DNA of 64,000 nucleotides from UBA11957 sp963603285 (GTDB taxonomy: Bacteria > Bacillota > Clostridia > Lachnospirales > Lachnospiraceae), in the NCBI GenBank assembly GCA_963603285.1, contig CAVCMG010000010.1, positions 25,470 to 89,469 on the forward strand, given 5' to 3'. A model generated the notes under the pieces. The model worked only from the letters and a program-made list of their open reading frames with translations. It did no database searches and was not told where the DNA came from. Shown piece after piece: positions 51,949 through 61,141 of this stretch. The first letter of the stretch is position 1. Each line of letters begins with the position of its first letter. The translations under genes and the position numbers were made by a program.

Positions 51949-52126
51949 CATTTCTTTCCTGCGCCATGCCCCGTTCCTGTATAAAACCTATGATCGTGAT
52001 CCGTAAGAGATCCGGTATCGTATCTATGGTCATCTGCTGTTCGATGACTTCAGCACCGTCAATATAACGGACAAACATTCCGGCGATGGCTCTTTTGGTT
52101 GCCAGTGAAATTTCTTCGTTTTTCAC
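51935..52126 (-). CDS. small conserved-looking hypothetical protein (63 aa)
   Basis: 63 residues from a GTG at 52126 with AAAGGAG seven bases upstream, a strong initiation site. The sequence is helical, with SLATKRAIAGMFVRYIDG and TIDTIPDLLRITIIGFIQERG. It ends 50 bases before the response regulator gene, in the same direction, and its last codons coincide with the predicted operator. I do not recognise the family. It superficially recalls the first helix of TetR regulators but lacks a helix-turn-helix. It may be a small regulator or a remnant. Confidence 0.5.
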   Translation of the reverse strand: MKNEEISLATKRAIAGMFVRYIDGAEVIEQQMTIDTIPDLLRITIIGFIQERGMAQERNVTKL

Positions 52127-52272
52127 GTATCGTCTCCTTTTGCTTCCTTATGATATGTTCTTCGGCTGTTTTTGTATTTTCCGATTTTTTTCCTTACTTA
52201 TTATACAATATCCTCCATATGTCTGACATCTTACATTTTCATTAAATTATCCATTTTTTTTGCACGGCTCTC

Positions 52273-53629
52273 TATATATAATCCCCTACAGTTTCACCGT
52301 ACTGCCCGGTAAAGGACTGGATACGGAGATTACCGCAGATGTTCATGACTTTACGATGAATGCGATTTCTATCAATGCGATTCCATTGCACCTGTCCGTA
52401 GATGTGGACGATCAAAAAGAGGAATTGCTTGACAAATTGGATGAACTGACCGACGCTCTCGAAGAGCTCAACGACGGTGCCGATGAGATCCACGATGGCA
52501 CAAAGTCAGCCAGCGACGGACAGGTCACCCTCTCCGATGGTGCCAAATCCCTGTCCGATGGCAGTACGTCTCTGGACAACGGTATGCAGACCCTGCAGAC
52601 TGGTATCGAGCAGGTGCAGGCAGGACTGGATGCCTTAAATGCCCAGTCTGCCACCCTGACCGACTGTTCTGTCCAGATGAAAACAGCCCTTGTGCAGCTG
52701 CAGACCGCACTCCAGAGCGTATCCGCTTCTGCAGACGATCTCGAAAAGCTGACAGCCGCCTCTGCATCCATCAAACAGGGGATTTCTTCCCTGCAAAGCG
52801 GTGCTTCTGTCCTTGAAACAGCCGTCAATGTAGAAGCCTACAAAGCCACGTAAAAATCCAACGTACTTGACACCGATGCACTGAAAGATAAAAATGCAGA
52901 GGCAATCTCCTCCCTGCAGTCCATGCTCGGACAGATCAGCACCATAGAAGCCACGCTGAAACAGCTGGGTATTTCTTCCGATGCGATTGCCCCGTATGAA
53001 AAACAGTGCCCACTCTTGCAAAACAGCTGATTCAGCTCTTAAACGGCAACACAACCGCTCTGAATGCCACAGAATCCTATCTGTCTTCCGTGCACACAGA
53101 AGCCGGGAAACTGACCGCCGGTCTTTCAGAGCTTTCCGACAATTACACCAACATGGATGCCGCCATACAGACCCTCACCAAAACACTGACCCAGACACTG
53201 TACGATATGTCCACCCTCAAGGATGCCGTCAATCAGCTGGTTGTGGAATACAGTAAGCTTGATGATGGCGTGACCGCCTACACAGACGGCGTAGCCCAGG
53301 TCGTCAATGGATACAGCCAGATTTCAGATGGCACAACGACTCTGGTCAAAGGCAGCTCCGCACTGGCCGACGGCACAACCGAGTTAGTCGATAAAACCGC
53401 CGATATGGACGACGAAATCCAGGATCAGATCAACGACCTGCTCGATTCCATCTCCGGTGGGGATACCGAAATCACATCCTTCGTATCCTCAAAAAATACA
53501 GATGTCCATTCCGTACAGTTCGTCATGACGACAGAAGCCATCGAGGTTCCGGAAGAAATCGAGACTGTAACCACAGAACAGGAAGAAACCGGCTTCTTAC
53601 AGAAACTTGTCAATCTGTTTAAGCATTAA
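52273..53629 (+). pseudogene. broken YhgE/Pip-like membrane protein gene (heptad-repeat part)
   Basis: Three reading-frame segments join into one protein: 52273-52853, ending in TAA; the same frame continuing after the stop to about 53000; and, after a shift, a frame to 53629. The product would be the DGxxxLxDG-type heptad-repeat region of YhgE/Pip proteins (LSDGAKSLSDGSTSLDNG, then QISDGTTTLVKGSSALADG) with the C-terminal tail FLQKLVNLFKH. The N-terminal membrane part is missing. The gene has at least two inactivating events plus truncation, so it is decaying. Intact members belong to type VII secretion or phage-infection contexts. Confidence 0.8.
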
Positions 53630-53654
53630 GCCAAACGACGCAATATGGAGTGAG

Positions 53655-53697
53655 AAAAAACCACGCTGACAATATTTTCACTGTCTGCGTGGTTTTT
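53655..53697. terminator. bidirectional terminator
   Basis: AAAACCACGC pairs with GCGTGGTTTT, with ACA/TGT inside, flanked by A and T tracts. It ends the GNAT gene on the minus strand. Confidence 0.75.
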
Positions 53698-53705
53698 ACT
53701 TATTT

Positions 53706-54197
53706 TTATAACGTATGATAGTATGGACAGATATCTTCATAATGCCCATCCTTCATGCGGAATCCTTTCGGAATCACGCCCAGCTGTACGAATCCCAGTC
53801 TCTCATACAGATGTCTCGCATGCACATTGCAGGCCACCACCGCATTAAACTGCAGCACACCAAACCCATGGGCCTTACCCTGTACCAGGCAGTCACTGAC
53901 CAGCTTCTCACCAATATGTAATCCCCGGCTGTCCTGGTCTACCGCATAGCTGGCATTGCAGATATGACCACACCGGCCCACATTATTCGGATGCAGAATA
54001 TACAGCCCATAGATCTTATGCGTCTCCTCATCCTCTGCCACAGCCGTATATGTCTGTTGCGAGAAAAATTCACACCCAGTCGTTTCTGTCAGGCATTCCT
54101 CCTGCGGAAACGCCACACCATCCTCTACCACCTGATTCCAGATCCGGATCAGATCCGGCAGATCTTTTTCTTTGTATTCTCTTACGATAATCTTCAT
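53706..54197 (-). CDS. GNAT-family N-acetyltransferase
   Basis: 163 residues from ATG 54197 (GAGGAGG, 8 bases). The frame extends upstream into a MATE remnant, which is not part of it. Core motifs: SYAVDQDSRGLHIGEKLVSDCL is the acetyl-CoA loop (R/QxxGxG/A form, here SRGLHIG). FNAVVACNVHARHLYERLGFVQLGVIPKGF is the strand-helix pair typical of phosphinothricin/amino-acid acetyltransferases. It would transfer acetyl from acetyl-CoA to an amine in the cytoplasm. The acceptor is unknown. It looks intact despite broken genes on both sides. Confidence 0.82.
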   Translation of the reverse strand: MKIIVREYKEKDLPDLIRIWNQVVEDGVAFPQEECLTETTGCEFFSQQTYTAVAEDEETHKIYGLYILHPNNVGRCGHICNASYAVDQDSRGLHIGEKLVSDCLVQGKAHGFGVLQFNAVVACNVHARHLYERLGFVQLGVIPKGFRMKDGHYEDICPYYHTL

Positions 54198-54249
54198 AAT
54201 AGCTGCCTCCTCTGGTACTTCTGCTCTATACAATAGCACGTTCCTTCGT

Positions 54250-54612
54250 TTCAGACAAGCACGATACGTTTCCGGTAAAAATACGAAAGCCGCTGTAATC
54301 AGCAATCCCCATGTCGCAACACAAAGCCATGCGGCAATATAGCCTTTGCGGATTCCGTCCTTTTTTTCCTGCACCGTAATTCTGCCCGACAAAGGCATTC
54401 AGAGCTGCGCCAAATCCATCTGCTGTATTCCACGAAATCGACTCAATCTGTCCGCCGACACCAACGCCGGCCACTGACCGCGAGCCAAGAAGGCCAATCC
54501 AAGCCATATCCGTAATATTATATAAAGTCCCCAGAAACGACGACGCCATAATCGGAACCGCCAGCTTCGTCAACGTCTTAAAAATAGGACCGTTCGTTAA
54601 ATTTGTTTCCAT
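54250..54612 (-). pseudogene. truncated and frameshifted MATE efflux gene
   Basis: From ATG 54612 the first ~82 residues match MATE exporters (PIFKTLTKLAVPIMASSFLGTLYNITDMAWIG and NAFVGQNYGAG). Near 54380 the frame shifts, and the family sequence resumes in another frame (KGYIAAWLCVATWGLLITAAFVFLPE). It then stops short at about 54250, fused by deletion to the GNAT gene region. An intact MATE protein has ~450 residues, so about three quarters are lost. It lies 45 bases downstream of jetD. Confidence 0.8.
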
Positions 54613-54657
54613 ATATAATCCCTGTCTTTTGTTGAAGAATCATCGAATGCCCACTAG

Positions 54658-55953
54658 TCACTTGATATCCCGCAACAATAAGTCTCTTATATTTTCCTGA
54701 TAACCGGCAACTCCCTGCTTTTTTATTGCTTCTACTGTCTCCCTCAATATCGGCTCCTGTACATTTTCCAGTTTTACAATTCCGAGGACACCGATAGTTT
54801 TTTCTGAAACGCTTTTGCGATATTCTTCTGCACCCATTCTCCATATTATGAGACTATTTCCATACAGCTTGCGAAGCCGATCAGCTATCAATACCCCATC
54901 AGGGTCGGTATCTCCACTGTAATACATCATTATTCCACAATCCGCCATAAGCTGTAATAGCTTTACTGCTACAGCTCTCGGCTGCCCAGAGGTGCACAGT
55001 ATTGTCACATCTTTATTTCTGACTGCGGACACAAGATAGCTGAACACCATTTCATTTTCTACAATATATACGCAATTTTTTTCTACCTTTACGCCTTTGA
55101 TACTGTTCAGATTGTCCAGAGTGATCACACAGGGTTCTTTTCTCTGACAAAAAGCTTCATATGCCGGATGCCATCCTTCATCGGTCTCAAGATGCAAACC
55201 ATAAGCATGTACCATAGACGATATAGTGTCTGCTATAATCCCTACATGTAAAAGCATATCTCTCCACTGGTACGCTGTATGAGGAGTTTTTTCCTGAAAA
55301 CAATAACTGATAGCATGTGACAACAGCTGTCCGGCTGTGCTTCCCCGGTCAAAATAATGAGGATTACCCGTTATATCAGCCGCAAATATGGCCAGCGTCC
55401 TCTCTTCCCCGGTTATCTGCATCTCTTCACAGTCCAAAATACCATCACAAACATTTTTTACAAGTTTTTCTGCCAGTGCTTCATTCTTATTATATTCCTT
55501 TATTACCAACTGATACCCATATGCTTTTGCTTCCCTCATGTCCTGTAGCCACTGATATGCCACTGTCATATTTCCTGCTTTTCGCTCTATATAAAGTATC
55601 AGCCTGTTAAAAAAATTATCTTGCTTACTCTTTTTGTTTATCTGTTGTTCCTGATGCGTAGATAACGGCTTATCAAAATACAATTCCAGCACAGCTTTTA
55701 TATCTACCGGTGCATATCTCGTTTTCTGAAGGCTCTGTTCAAATTCCGTAAAAGAAAATCGAATATCCGCATCATAAAACACTTTTCCAAGGATTCCACC
55801 AAGTGCACGCCTCTCGGCCTCCGGGCAGTTTTTCAGTGATATGTATCCCGCAGTTTTCCCATAAGCACTCCACTTCTTCCAAAGCTCCTGGAAACAGCGT
55901 TTATATACACCATTTGCCTTAAAATACTCTGCACAGGCCTTATTATTGTTCAT
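54658..55953 (-). CDS. jetD: Wadjet type II nuclease subunit JetD (DUF3323/DUF2399)
   Basis: 431 residues from ATG 55953 (AAAGGA, 7 bases). The C-terminal half is a Toprim-like domain: CVYIVENEMVFSYL supplies the acidic Glu and YYSGDTDPDGVLIADRL the DxD pair. The N-terminal part matches the helical DUF3323 style. In Wadjet systems JetD cuts closed circular plasmid DNA after the JetABC complex extrudes loops around it. It overlaps jetC by 11 bases. Low GC relative to chromosome-like neighbours hints at acquisition. Confidence 0.88.
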   Translation of the reverse strand: MNNNKACAEYFKANGVYKRCFQELWKKWSAYGKTAGYISLKNCPEAERRALGGILGKVFYDADIRFSFTEFEQSLQKTRYAPVDIKAVLELYFDKPLSTHQEQQINKKSKQDNFFNRLILYIERKAGNMTVAYQWLQDMREAKAYGYQLVIKEYNKNEALAEKLVKNVCDGILDCEEMQITGEERTLAIFAADITGNPHYFDRGSTAGQLLSHAISYCFQEKTPHTAYQWRDMLLHVGIIADTISSMVHAYGLHLETDEGWHPAYEAFCQRKEPCVITLDNLNSIKGVKVEKNCVYIVENEMVFSYLVSAVRNKDVTILCTSGQPRAVAVKLLQLMADCGIMMYYSGDTDPDGVLIADRLRKLYGNSLIIWRMGAEEYRKSVSEKTIGVLGIVKLENVQEPILRETVEAIKKQGVAGYQENIRDLLLRDIK

Positions 55954-58900
55954 CCAGTATCCTTTCATGTCCATTCCAGGTATAGCGGAGTACCGAAACA
56001 GTCTGCGAATTTAACGGGCGCAACAATTCTGCTATACGCAACCCTTTGACAGTATCAAAGCATCCCCACAATGCCTGTGAATTCATAATATAGTCAAAAT
56101 CCAGCTTATGCACCAACGCAAACATACTGCTGATATTTTTATCGTCAACACCTGCAAAGGCCTCATCCAGAGCAATCATTCTTGGATGATCTTCGTTTTC
56201 CGCTTTTTTATACTGTGCATTTACAGCAGCAAACAGCGGAACATACATAGCCATTGCCTTCTCACCTCCGCTAAATCGATTAAATGCAGCATTTGTTAAC
56301 GGTTTTCTTGACTCATCTCCTCTTTTGAAATACATCTGAAATTCAAACCATTTTCTATAATCCAGTGCATCACGCACCAGATCCATATAGTTAATCACGC
56401 TACCGTCTTCTTCCAATTTCAGCTTTTCCATGCGAATCTTACTCCGGAAATGCATGGCCACTTTATCTATATCTTCCAAAGTTAAAAGCGCACTGTCTCT
56501 GAGCAGAATCTGTTCCAGCTCTGCTGTATCCAGTTCCGTATCATTTTCAGCTTTACGGGGTTTCCAGTCCAGAGAAAAGCTAAGCCCCATGGACGTATCC
56601 ATCTCCCGCATCAGCTTTGACATATCTGCTACCCATTTTTTGCTCTCCGCAATACGATCTGTCAACTGCTGGCTGACTGTCTGGGATAGAATATCTTCAA
56701 ACAATTCCCTGTCCTTTTTCTGGATCAGTAATTCAGTCTCCTCAATAGCGGTTCTCAGTATATTATAAAATTCTTCCAGATATACTTTCTTTCCATTCCA
56801 TACAGAAGCTACTCTCACTCGTCTACGCAATACTGGTACACTGCTGATCTCTTCTGTATGGTCCAAAGTCTGAAAACAATCCTCCAACAGGGTTCCATAG
56901 CTCGCCAGACTGCCATTGTGCCGCTGATACACCTGGTATAGAGACTGTAACAATTCTGCTGCCTCTCTGTTTTTATCACTGTCCCGCACAATCTTTACAG
57001 CTTCTTTTCCACACTCATCTAACGTCCGACTACCTTTGTCGATCACCAGCTTCAGAGCCAGTTCTTCTTCAAAATATGTCCGTAATCTCGTCTCTTCCCC
57101 TATCTCTTTCTGCAATTTTTCTTTCATCTGGGGAAGCTGTTGCAGGACATGCTGTAACCTGTCCGTCAAAACCGCCAGTCTGCTTTCACATTCGTTACTT
57201 TCCTTCTGACTCTTTGTAAGATCAGCACTGATTTTCTTTAAACGGGCTGCTTTTTCTTTTATCTCCGGACTTTCCAGATATTCCTCCAATTGCTGAATCT
57301 GGATCTCGCATTCCTTCGACTTTGTAGCATATCCTCTTTTTTCAACAAATGCCGTATCCAGTTCCTGCTCGACGCTTTCCCTTCTGTCTTCTTTGTCGCG
57401 GATATTTGCACGTTCTGTGCTGATCTGTAACAATAGCTGGCGGACTTCCTGCCAGATATGCTGATATTCATACACTGCATCCAACACTTCATCGTATGCC
57501 TCTACTGTTCTTCCATAGGGAAATGCTTTACACTTTTGCAATACTGACTGATACTGCTGATTTTTCTTCGCAGCAAGCTGTTCTTCCTGCGCTTTCTTCT
57601 GTACATATACATCATGGCAGAGCTTTACTGTCAGACTACAGTTTTTTTCCTTATCAAGAGCCAGGTTGATATCCGTAAAGCCAGGTATCTGTCGGTATTC
57701 ATTTTGCAGGGTCTCTATCCGACCTTCCAGCTGTCGCATCATATGGCCACTTTTTTCCAGCTGTTTTTCTGTCTCGTGAATCTCTTCTTCCAGTTCTGCA
57801 ATCTTCTGCTCCCTTTTTAACCGCCTAGCAGCAGCACCCACATACTCTGCTTGACCGGCTTTATTTGCTTTACCGCTTAAAATCCCCTGGTAAAAACAGC
57901 CATCCTCACCAATATATATCCCCGTTGCCGCATCTTCTCTTTCATAGATATTGCTGAGAATACGTCTGACAACCGTTTGTATGGTTCCAGGAATCTCCGT
58001 ACTGCATTCTAATGCTGAAAAGCTGGAGTTACCCTCTTTTTCCACATGAAGAACTGTATCCAAAAATCCAGGACATCTGCTTTTTACATGTGCCATATCT
58101 TCATCAGATATCACCAGCGCATCCAGAATTCCCATGCTTTCCAGCTGGGCTTCTAATCTTGCACAGGCGCTTGCTTCCAATTTTTCCGAAAACTCTACTG
58201 CTTTATAAAACGGTATGGCCGTAATTCCTGCCTTTTCCAAAGCAAGTCTGGTTTTATCCGAGTTCTGGCTTCTCTCTGGTTCCAGCTCCTTCTGCTCCCG
58301 GATAGCGGCAAGCTCAGCCGACTGCTTATCAAGTTTTTCCTGCAAAAGCTTATGTTCATATACAGCAGATTGTTTCTGCTCCGTCAGGCCCAGACGCAGT
58401 CTTTCATATTCCCCTCGCAGTGACCCCTGTATTGCTTCAGCATCTTCAACCGATGTATATTCCCGGATTTTATACTCTGCTGTTTCCAGGATCTGTCTTT
58501 CCGGTTTCCATTCTTTTGCTGTTTTACTGACAGCAAATAATTTTGTAATCCATTGATCTATGCTTTCCAGTACAGCAGCCTGTGCGTTTTCCAGATTCTG
58601 CTGTGCTGTTTTCTGCTCGTGTGTAGCATTTTCCAACTGGCTGGCAGCCTCATCATACTGTCTGGAAATCTCAGCATATACCTGTACTGTTCGGCGGCAT
58701 TCTTCCACCAGCTTACGGAACAGTTCCAGATTCTTCTGTATATCACCAGCTGCATCTGTCTGTTCTGTCTGTATAATGTGAACTGCCGTATCATGCTGAT
58801 CCCATTGCAACTCTTCCTGCTGTTCATCCAGATACTCTTTATTTTCTTTCAATGCTCCCTGTTTTAATGCCAGACGATCTTCCAGTTCTTTTAACAGTTG

Positions 58901-60007
58901 CTCTGTAGACCATATTTTTTCTTTATATTCCTGAATTTTTGCATCCCAGCGCTGCTCATTTCGTATAGCTTCTTCTTTTTCTTTCTTAGCCTGAGACAAT
59001 TTCAAGTCTGCCGCTTCCAGATCTGTATCTACCAATCCGCTTTTTTCCGTTTCCAGAAGACGAATATGTTCAGTCAGATTCTGGATACGTTCGGTTATCT
59101 CCTGCTGTTCTGTGTTCAGATCTGTCTGCTGTATTTCCAGTGCTTTAACCTGTTTTTGTGCAGTTTCAACGAACTCTTTTTTATTTAGGTAATTTTCTGC
59201 TTTTTTCGCCAGCATATACTGATTGTATCTTGTGTATTCGTTACGGATGATCTTAACATCCGCAAAGGCCCTATTCAGCATGTCCAGGCTGTCCTGGATC
59301 TCATCCATTTTTTCCATGGCATCCACCATGGCACGCAGATCTTCATCTGTTAATGTCTGCAATGAATCATTTAAAATATCATACACCTTTGTCGGCTTAA
59401 ATTCCTTGGATAACTTTGGTGCCCTTACCTTAACCAGCAGCCGGATAAAAAGTTCATACTGTTCTTCTTTCCGAAAACCAAAAATATACCTGTTCACATG
59501 CTTCTTGTAATCACTCTGACTGTCTGTAAAAAAATTTTGCTCACCAAGTAATGCTTTTAACTCCCTTTTATCATAGGGCAAACGGGATGTTCCCACTTCT
59601 TTATACAGCCATATATCATAGCCAATCCGGCGATTATCCGAAAGTACAAATCCCCAGAAATCCATAGCTTTTCCACGTTTTGCCCGCTGTCCAATACCAA
59701 TCGTACGATACTCATCTGTATTATCTTTTTTAAATTCCAGATACAGATATCCTGTAGATTCGTCCTTTCCGTCCTCACCAAGAAAATAGTATTCCATACG
59801 CCGGTCACTGGAACCAAACGGATCCAATCGGCTCGGAGTACGGTCTCCATCCAGGACAAATGGAATAAAGCTCTGTGTTGTAATAGACTTTCCTGAACCA
59901 TTCTGACCACGCAACAGTAACTTCCCGTCTACAAATTCAAAATCTTCTTCATCATATAACCAGAAATTAACAAAGCCGATCCGGTTCATTTTCCATCTGT
60001 TATTCAC
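55943..60007 (-). CDS. jetC: Wadjet type II SMC-like ATPase JetC
   Basis: 1354 residues from a GTG at 60007. The head is split by long coiled coils (about 270-1170), as in MukB/SMC proteins. Walker A GQNGSGKS is at 34-41, the signature RFSGGEKAMAMY near 1250, and Walker B RMIALDEAFAGVD near 1285. The length equals the TIGR02680/SbcC-Walker-B family norm. It is the loop-extruding motor of the plasmid-cleaving complex. Its start overlaps jetB by 8 bases. No frameshift is seen, and coiled-coil shadow ORFs on the other strand are ignored. Confidence 0.92.
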   Translation of the reverse strand: MNNRWKMNRIGFVNFWLYDEEDFEFVDGKLLLRGQNGSGKSITTQSFIPFVLDGDRTPSRLDPFGSSDRRMEYYFLGEDGKDESTGYLYLEFKKDNTDEYRTIGIGQRAKRGKAMDFWGFVLSDNRRIGYDIWLYKEVGTSRLPYDKRELKALLGEQNFFTDSQSDYKKHVNRYIFGFRKEEQYELFIRLLVKVRAPKLSKEFKPTKVYDILNDSLQTLTDEDLRAMVDAMEKMDEIQDSLDMLNRAFADVKIIRNEYTRYNQYMLAKKAENYLNKKEFVETAQKQVKALEIQQTDLNTEQQEITERIQNLTEHIRLLETEKSGLVDTDLEAADLKLSQAKKEKEEAIRNEQRWDAKIQEYKEKIWSTEQLLKELEDRLALKQGALKENKEYLDEQQEELQWDQHDTAVHIIQTEQTDAAGDIQKNLELFRKLVEECRRTVQVYAEISRQYDEAASQLENATHEQKTAQQNLENAQAAVLESIDQWITKLFAVSKTAKEWKPERQILETAEYKIREYTSVEDAEAIQGSLRGEYERLRLGLTEQKQSAVYEHKLLQEKLDKQSAELAAIREQKELEPERSQNSDKTRLALEKAGITAIPFYKAVEFSEKLEASACARLEAQLESMGILDALVISDEDMAHVKSRCPGFLDTVLHVEKEGNSSFSALECSTEIPGTIQTVVRRILSNIYEREDAATGIYIGEDGCFYQGILSGKANKAGQAEYVGAAARRLKREQKIAELEEEIHETEKQLEKSGHMMRQLEGRIETLQNEYRQIPGFTDINLALDKEKNCSLTVKLCHDVYVQKKAQEEQLAAKKNQQYQSVLQKCKAFPYGRTVEAYDEVLDAVYEYQHIWQEVRQLLLQISTERANIRDKEDRRESVEQELDTAFVEKRGYATKSKECEIQIQQLEEYLESPEIKEKAARLKKISADLTKSQKESNECESRLAVLTDRLQHVLQQLPQMKEKLQKEIGEETRLRTYFEEELALKLVIDKGSRTLDECGKEAVKIVRDSDKNREAAELLQSLYQVYQRHNGSLASYGTLLEDCFQTLDHTEEISSVPVLRRRVRVASVWNGKKVYLEEFYNILRTAIEETELLIQKKDRELFEDILSQTVSQQLTDRIAESKKWVADMSKLMREMDTSMGLSFSLDWKPRKAENDTELDTAELEQILLRDSALLTLEDIDKVAMHFRSKIRMEKLKLEEDGSVINYMDLVRDALDYRKWFEFQMYFKRGDESRKPLTNAAFNRFSGGEKAMAMYVPLFAAVNAQYKKAENEDHPRMIALDEAFAGVDDKNISSMFALVHKLDFDYIMNSQALWGCFDTVKGLRIAELLRPLNSQTVSVLRYTWNGHERILDEQ

Positions 60008-61139
60008 CCTTTGCCCCTCCTTTGAAATCTGCAGGGTAATAGCCTGTCACTCTGCCCACTGCAGGTAATATGCTCACATTTTCATCCTCGTATCGGATCA
60101 TCATCCAGTTTTTCATATATTCACATATACTCTCTGTCAGCTTTTTATCTTCCATCTCTCTGAATTCTTTGCTCCAGCCATCCTGCCATCTGTGGCGACA
60201 CTCCAGAATCAATCGTTCAAAGTCTGACTTTTTCATATGTACACTTTCGTTCTCTTCTTTTTTTAGTTTTCCTGTGGTTACCCTGTTCCGTATTTCTTCG
60301 CAGATTAATAAAACCGCCTCTGGCAACATGGCATTTCTTGGATGGACAGTACCATAACAGTCACTTTCCTCCAGTGTCAGACTCGCTGTATTTCTGTAAA
60401 TATCAAGATGGCCTCCCAGATTTTCATCCAGATATTTTGCTATCCACTGCCGTTGATTTTTCAAATATAAAGCATCCGCATCATCATTTTCTTTCCAATA
60501 AAATGCAGGGCAGATCGAAAGCTGTCTGTATACACGATTAATCCGCACAGTTCCTCTGTCCTCCTGAAATTCCTCAAATTCTGTTTTTTCAAAATCTTTC
60601 CATGATGTAAATTTTGAAATATCAGTGGCAAAACTCGTAGCAAAATATTTAGAGTATCCTGTATTTTCATACAAAACCTCCTGTCCTGCTTCGTTGCCAA
60701 AAGCTTCACTGCTTCCCTCATACACCTGAAGCATTTGCAATCGTTCCATATACTGCAATACACGCACAAGTGATTTTCTCTGGGTAAACGATGTCCAGTC
60801 AATCACCATATACTGCTGTAACTGCGTCTCCACAAAAGAAATCAGCTCTGATAATAGAAACTGTTCCTGCTCATCCTTATCCTCCAGATACATCAGAATC
60901 ACACATAAAATACAGTAATCTCTTGGATCCATAAACTCAGTAATTCCCATAAAGCTTTCTGCATGTGCCGGCCTCTTTTCCAGCTTCAGCAACGTTTCTG
61001 TATGGATCAGCTTCCATCCCAACTGTTCTCTGACAAATTTCTGGAAGTTTGGAATATCACGTTTTACTCTATAATAGGTTTCTTTGTCACTGGATTTACT
61101 GATCCAGAAATTTTCAAATAGTGTTCGGATTTCATTCAT
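60000..61139 (-). CDS. jetB: Wadjet type II KITE subunit JetB (DUF2398)
   Basis: 379 residues. It matches the DUF2398/TIGR02678 type: the N-terminal RTLFENFWISKSSDKETYYRVKRDIPNFQKFVREQLGWKLI region is followed by FMDPRDYCILCVILMYLEDK, winged-helix-like segments, and a late MLPEAVLLICEEI. In known Wadjet complexes this subunit joins the kleisin JetA to the JetC heads. The gap to jetA is two bases, with jetC overlapping the end, so all four genes are one operon. Confidence 0.9.
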   Translation of the reverse strand: MNEIRTLFENFWISKSSDKETYYRVKRDIPNFQKFVREQLGWKLIHTETLLKLEKRPAHAESFMGITEFMDPRDYCILCVILMYLEDKDEQEQFLLSELISFVETQLQQYMVIDWTSFTQRKSLVRVLQYMERLQMLQVYEGSSEAFGNEAGQEVLYENTGYSKYFATSFATDISKFTSWKDFEKTEFEEFQEDRGTVRINRVYRQLSICPAFYWKENDDADALYLKNQRQWIAKYLDENLGGHLDIYRNTASLTLEESDCYGTVHPRNAMLPEAVLLICEEIRNRVTTGKLKKEENESVHMKKSDFERLILECRHRWQDGWSKEFREMEDKKLTESICEYMKNWMMIRYEDENVSILPAVGRVTGYYPADFKGGAKGE

Positions 61140-61141
61140 CT

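Noticed and set aside
52412..53054. Minus-strand frames opposite the YhgE/Pip-like pseudogene
   Set aside because: They mirror the heptad-repeat coding sequence. No initiation signals and no family resemblance.
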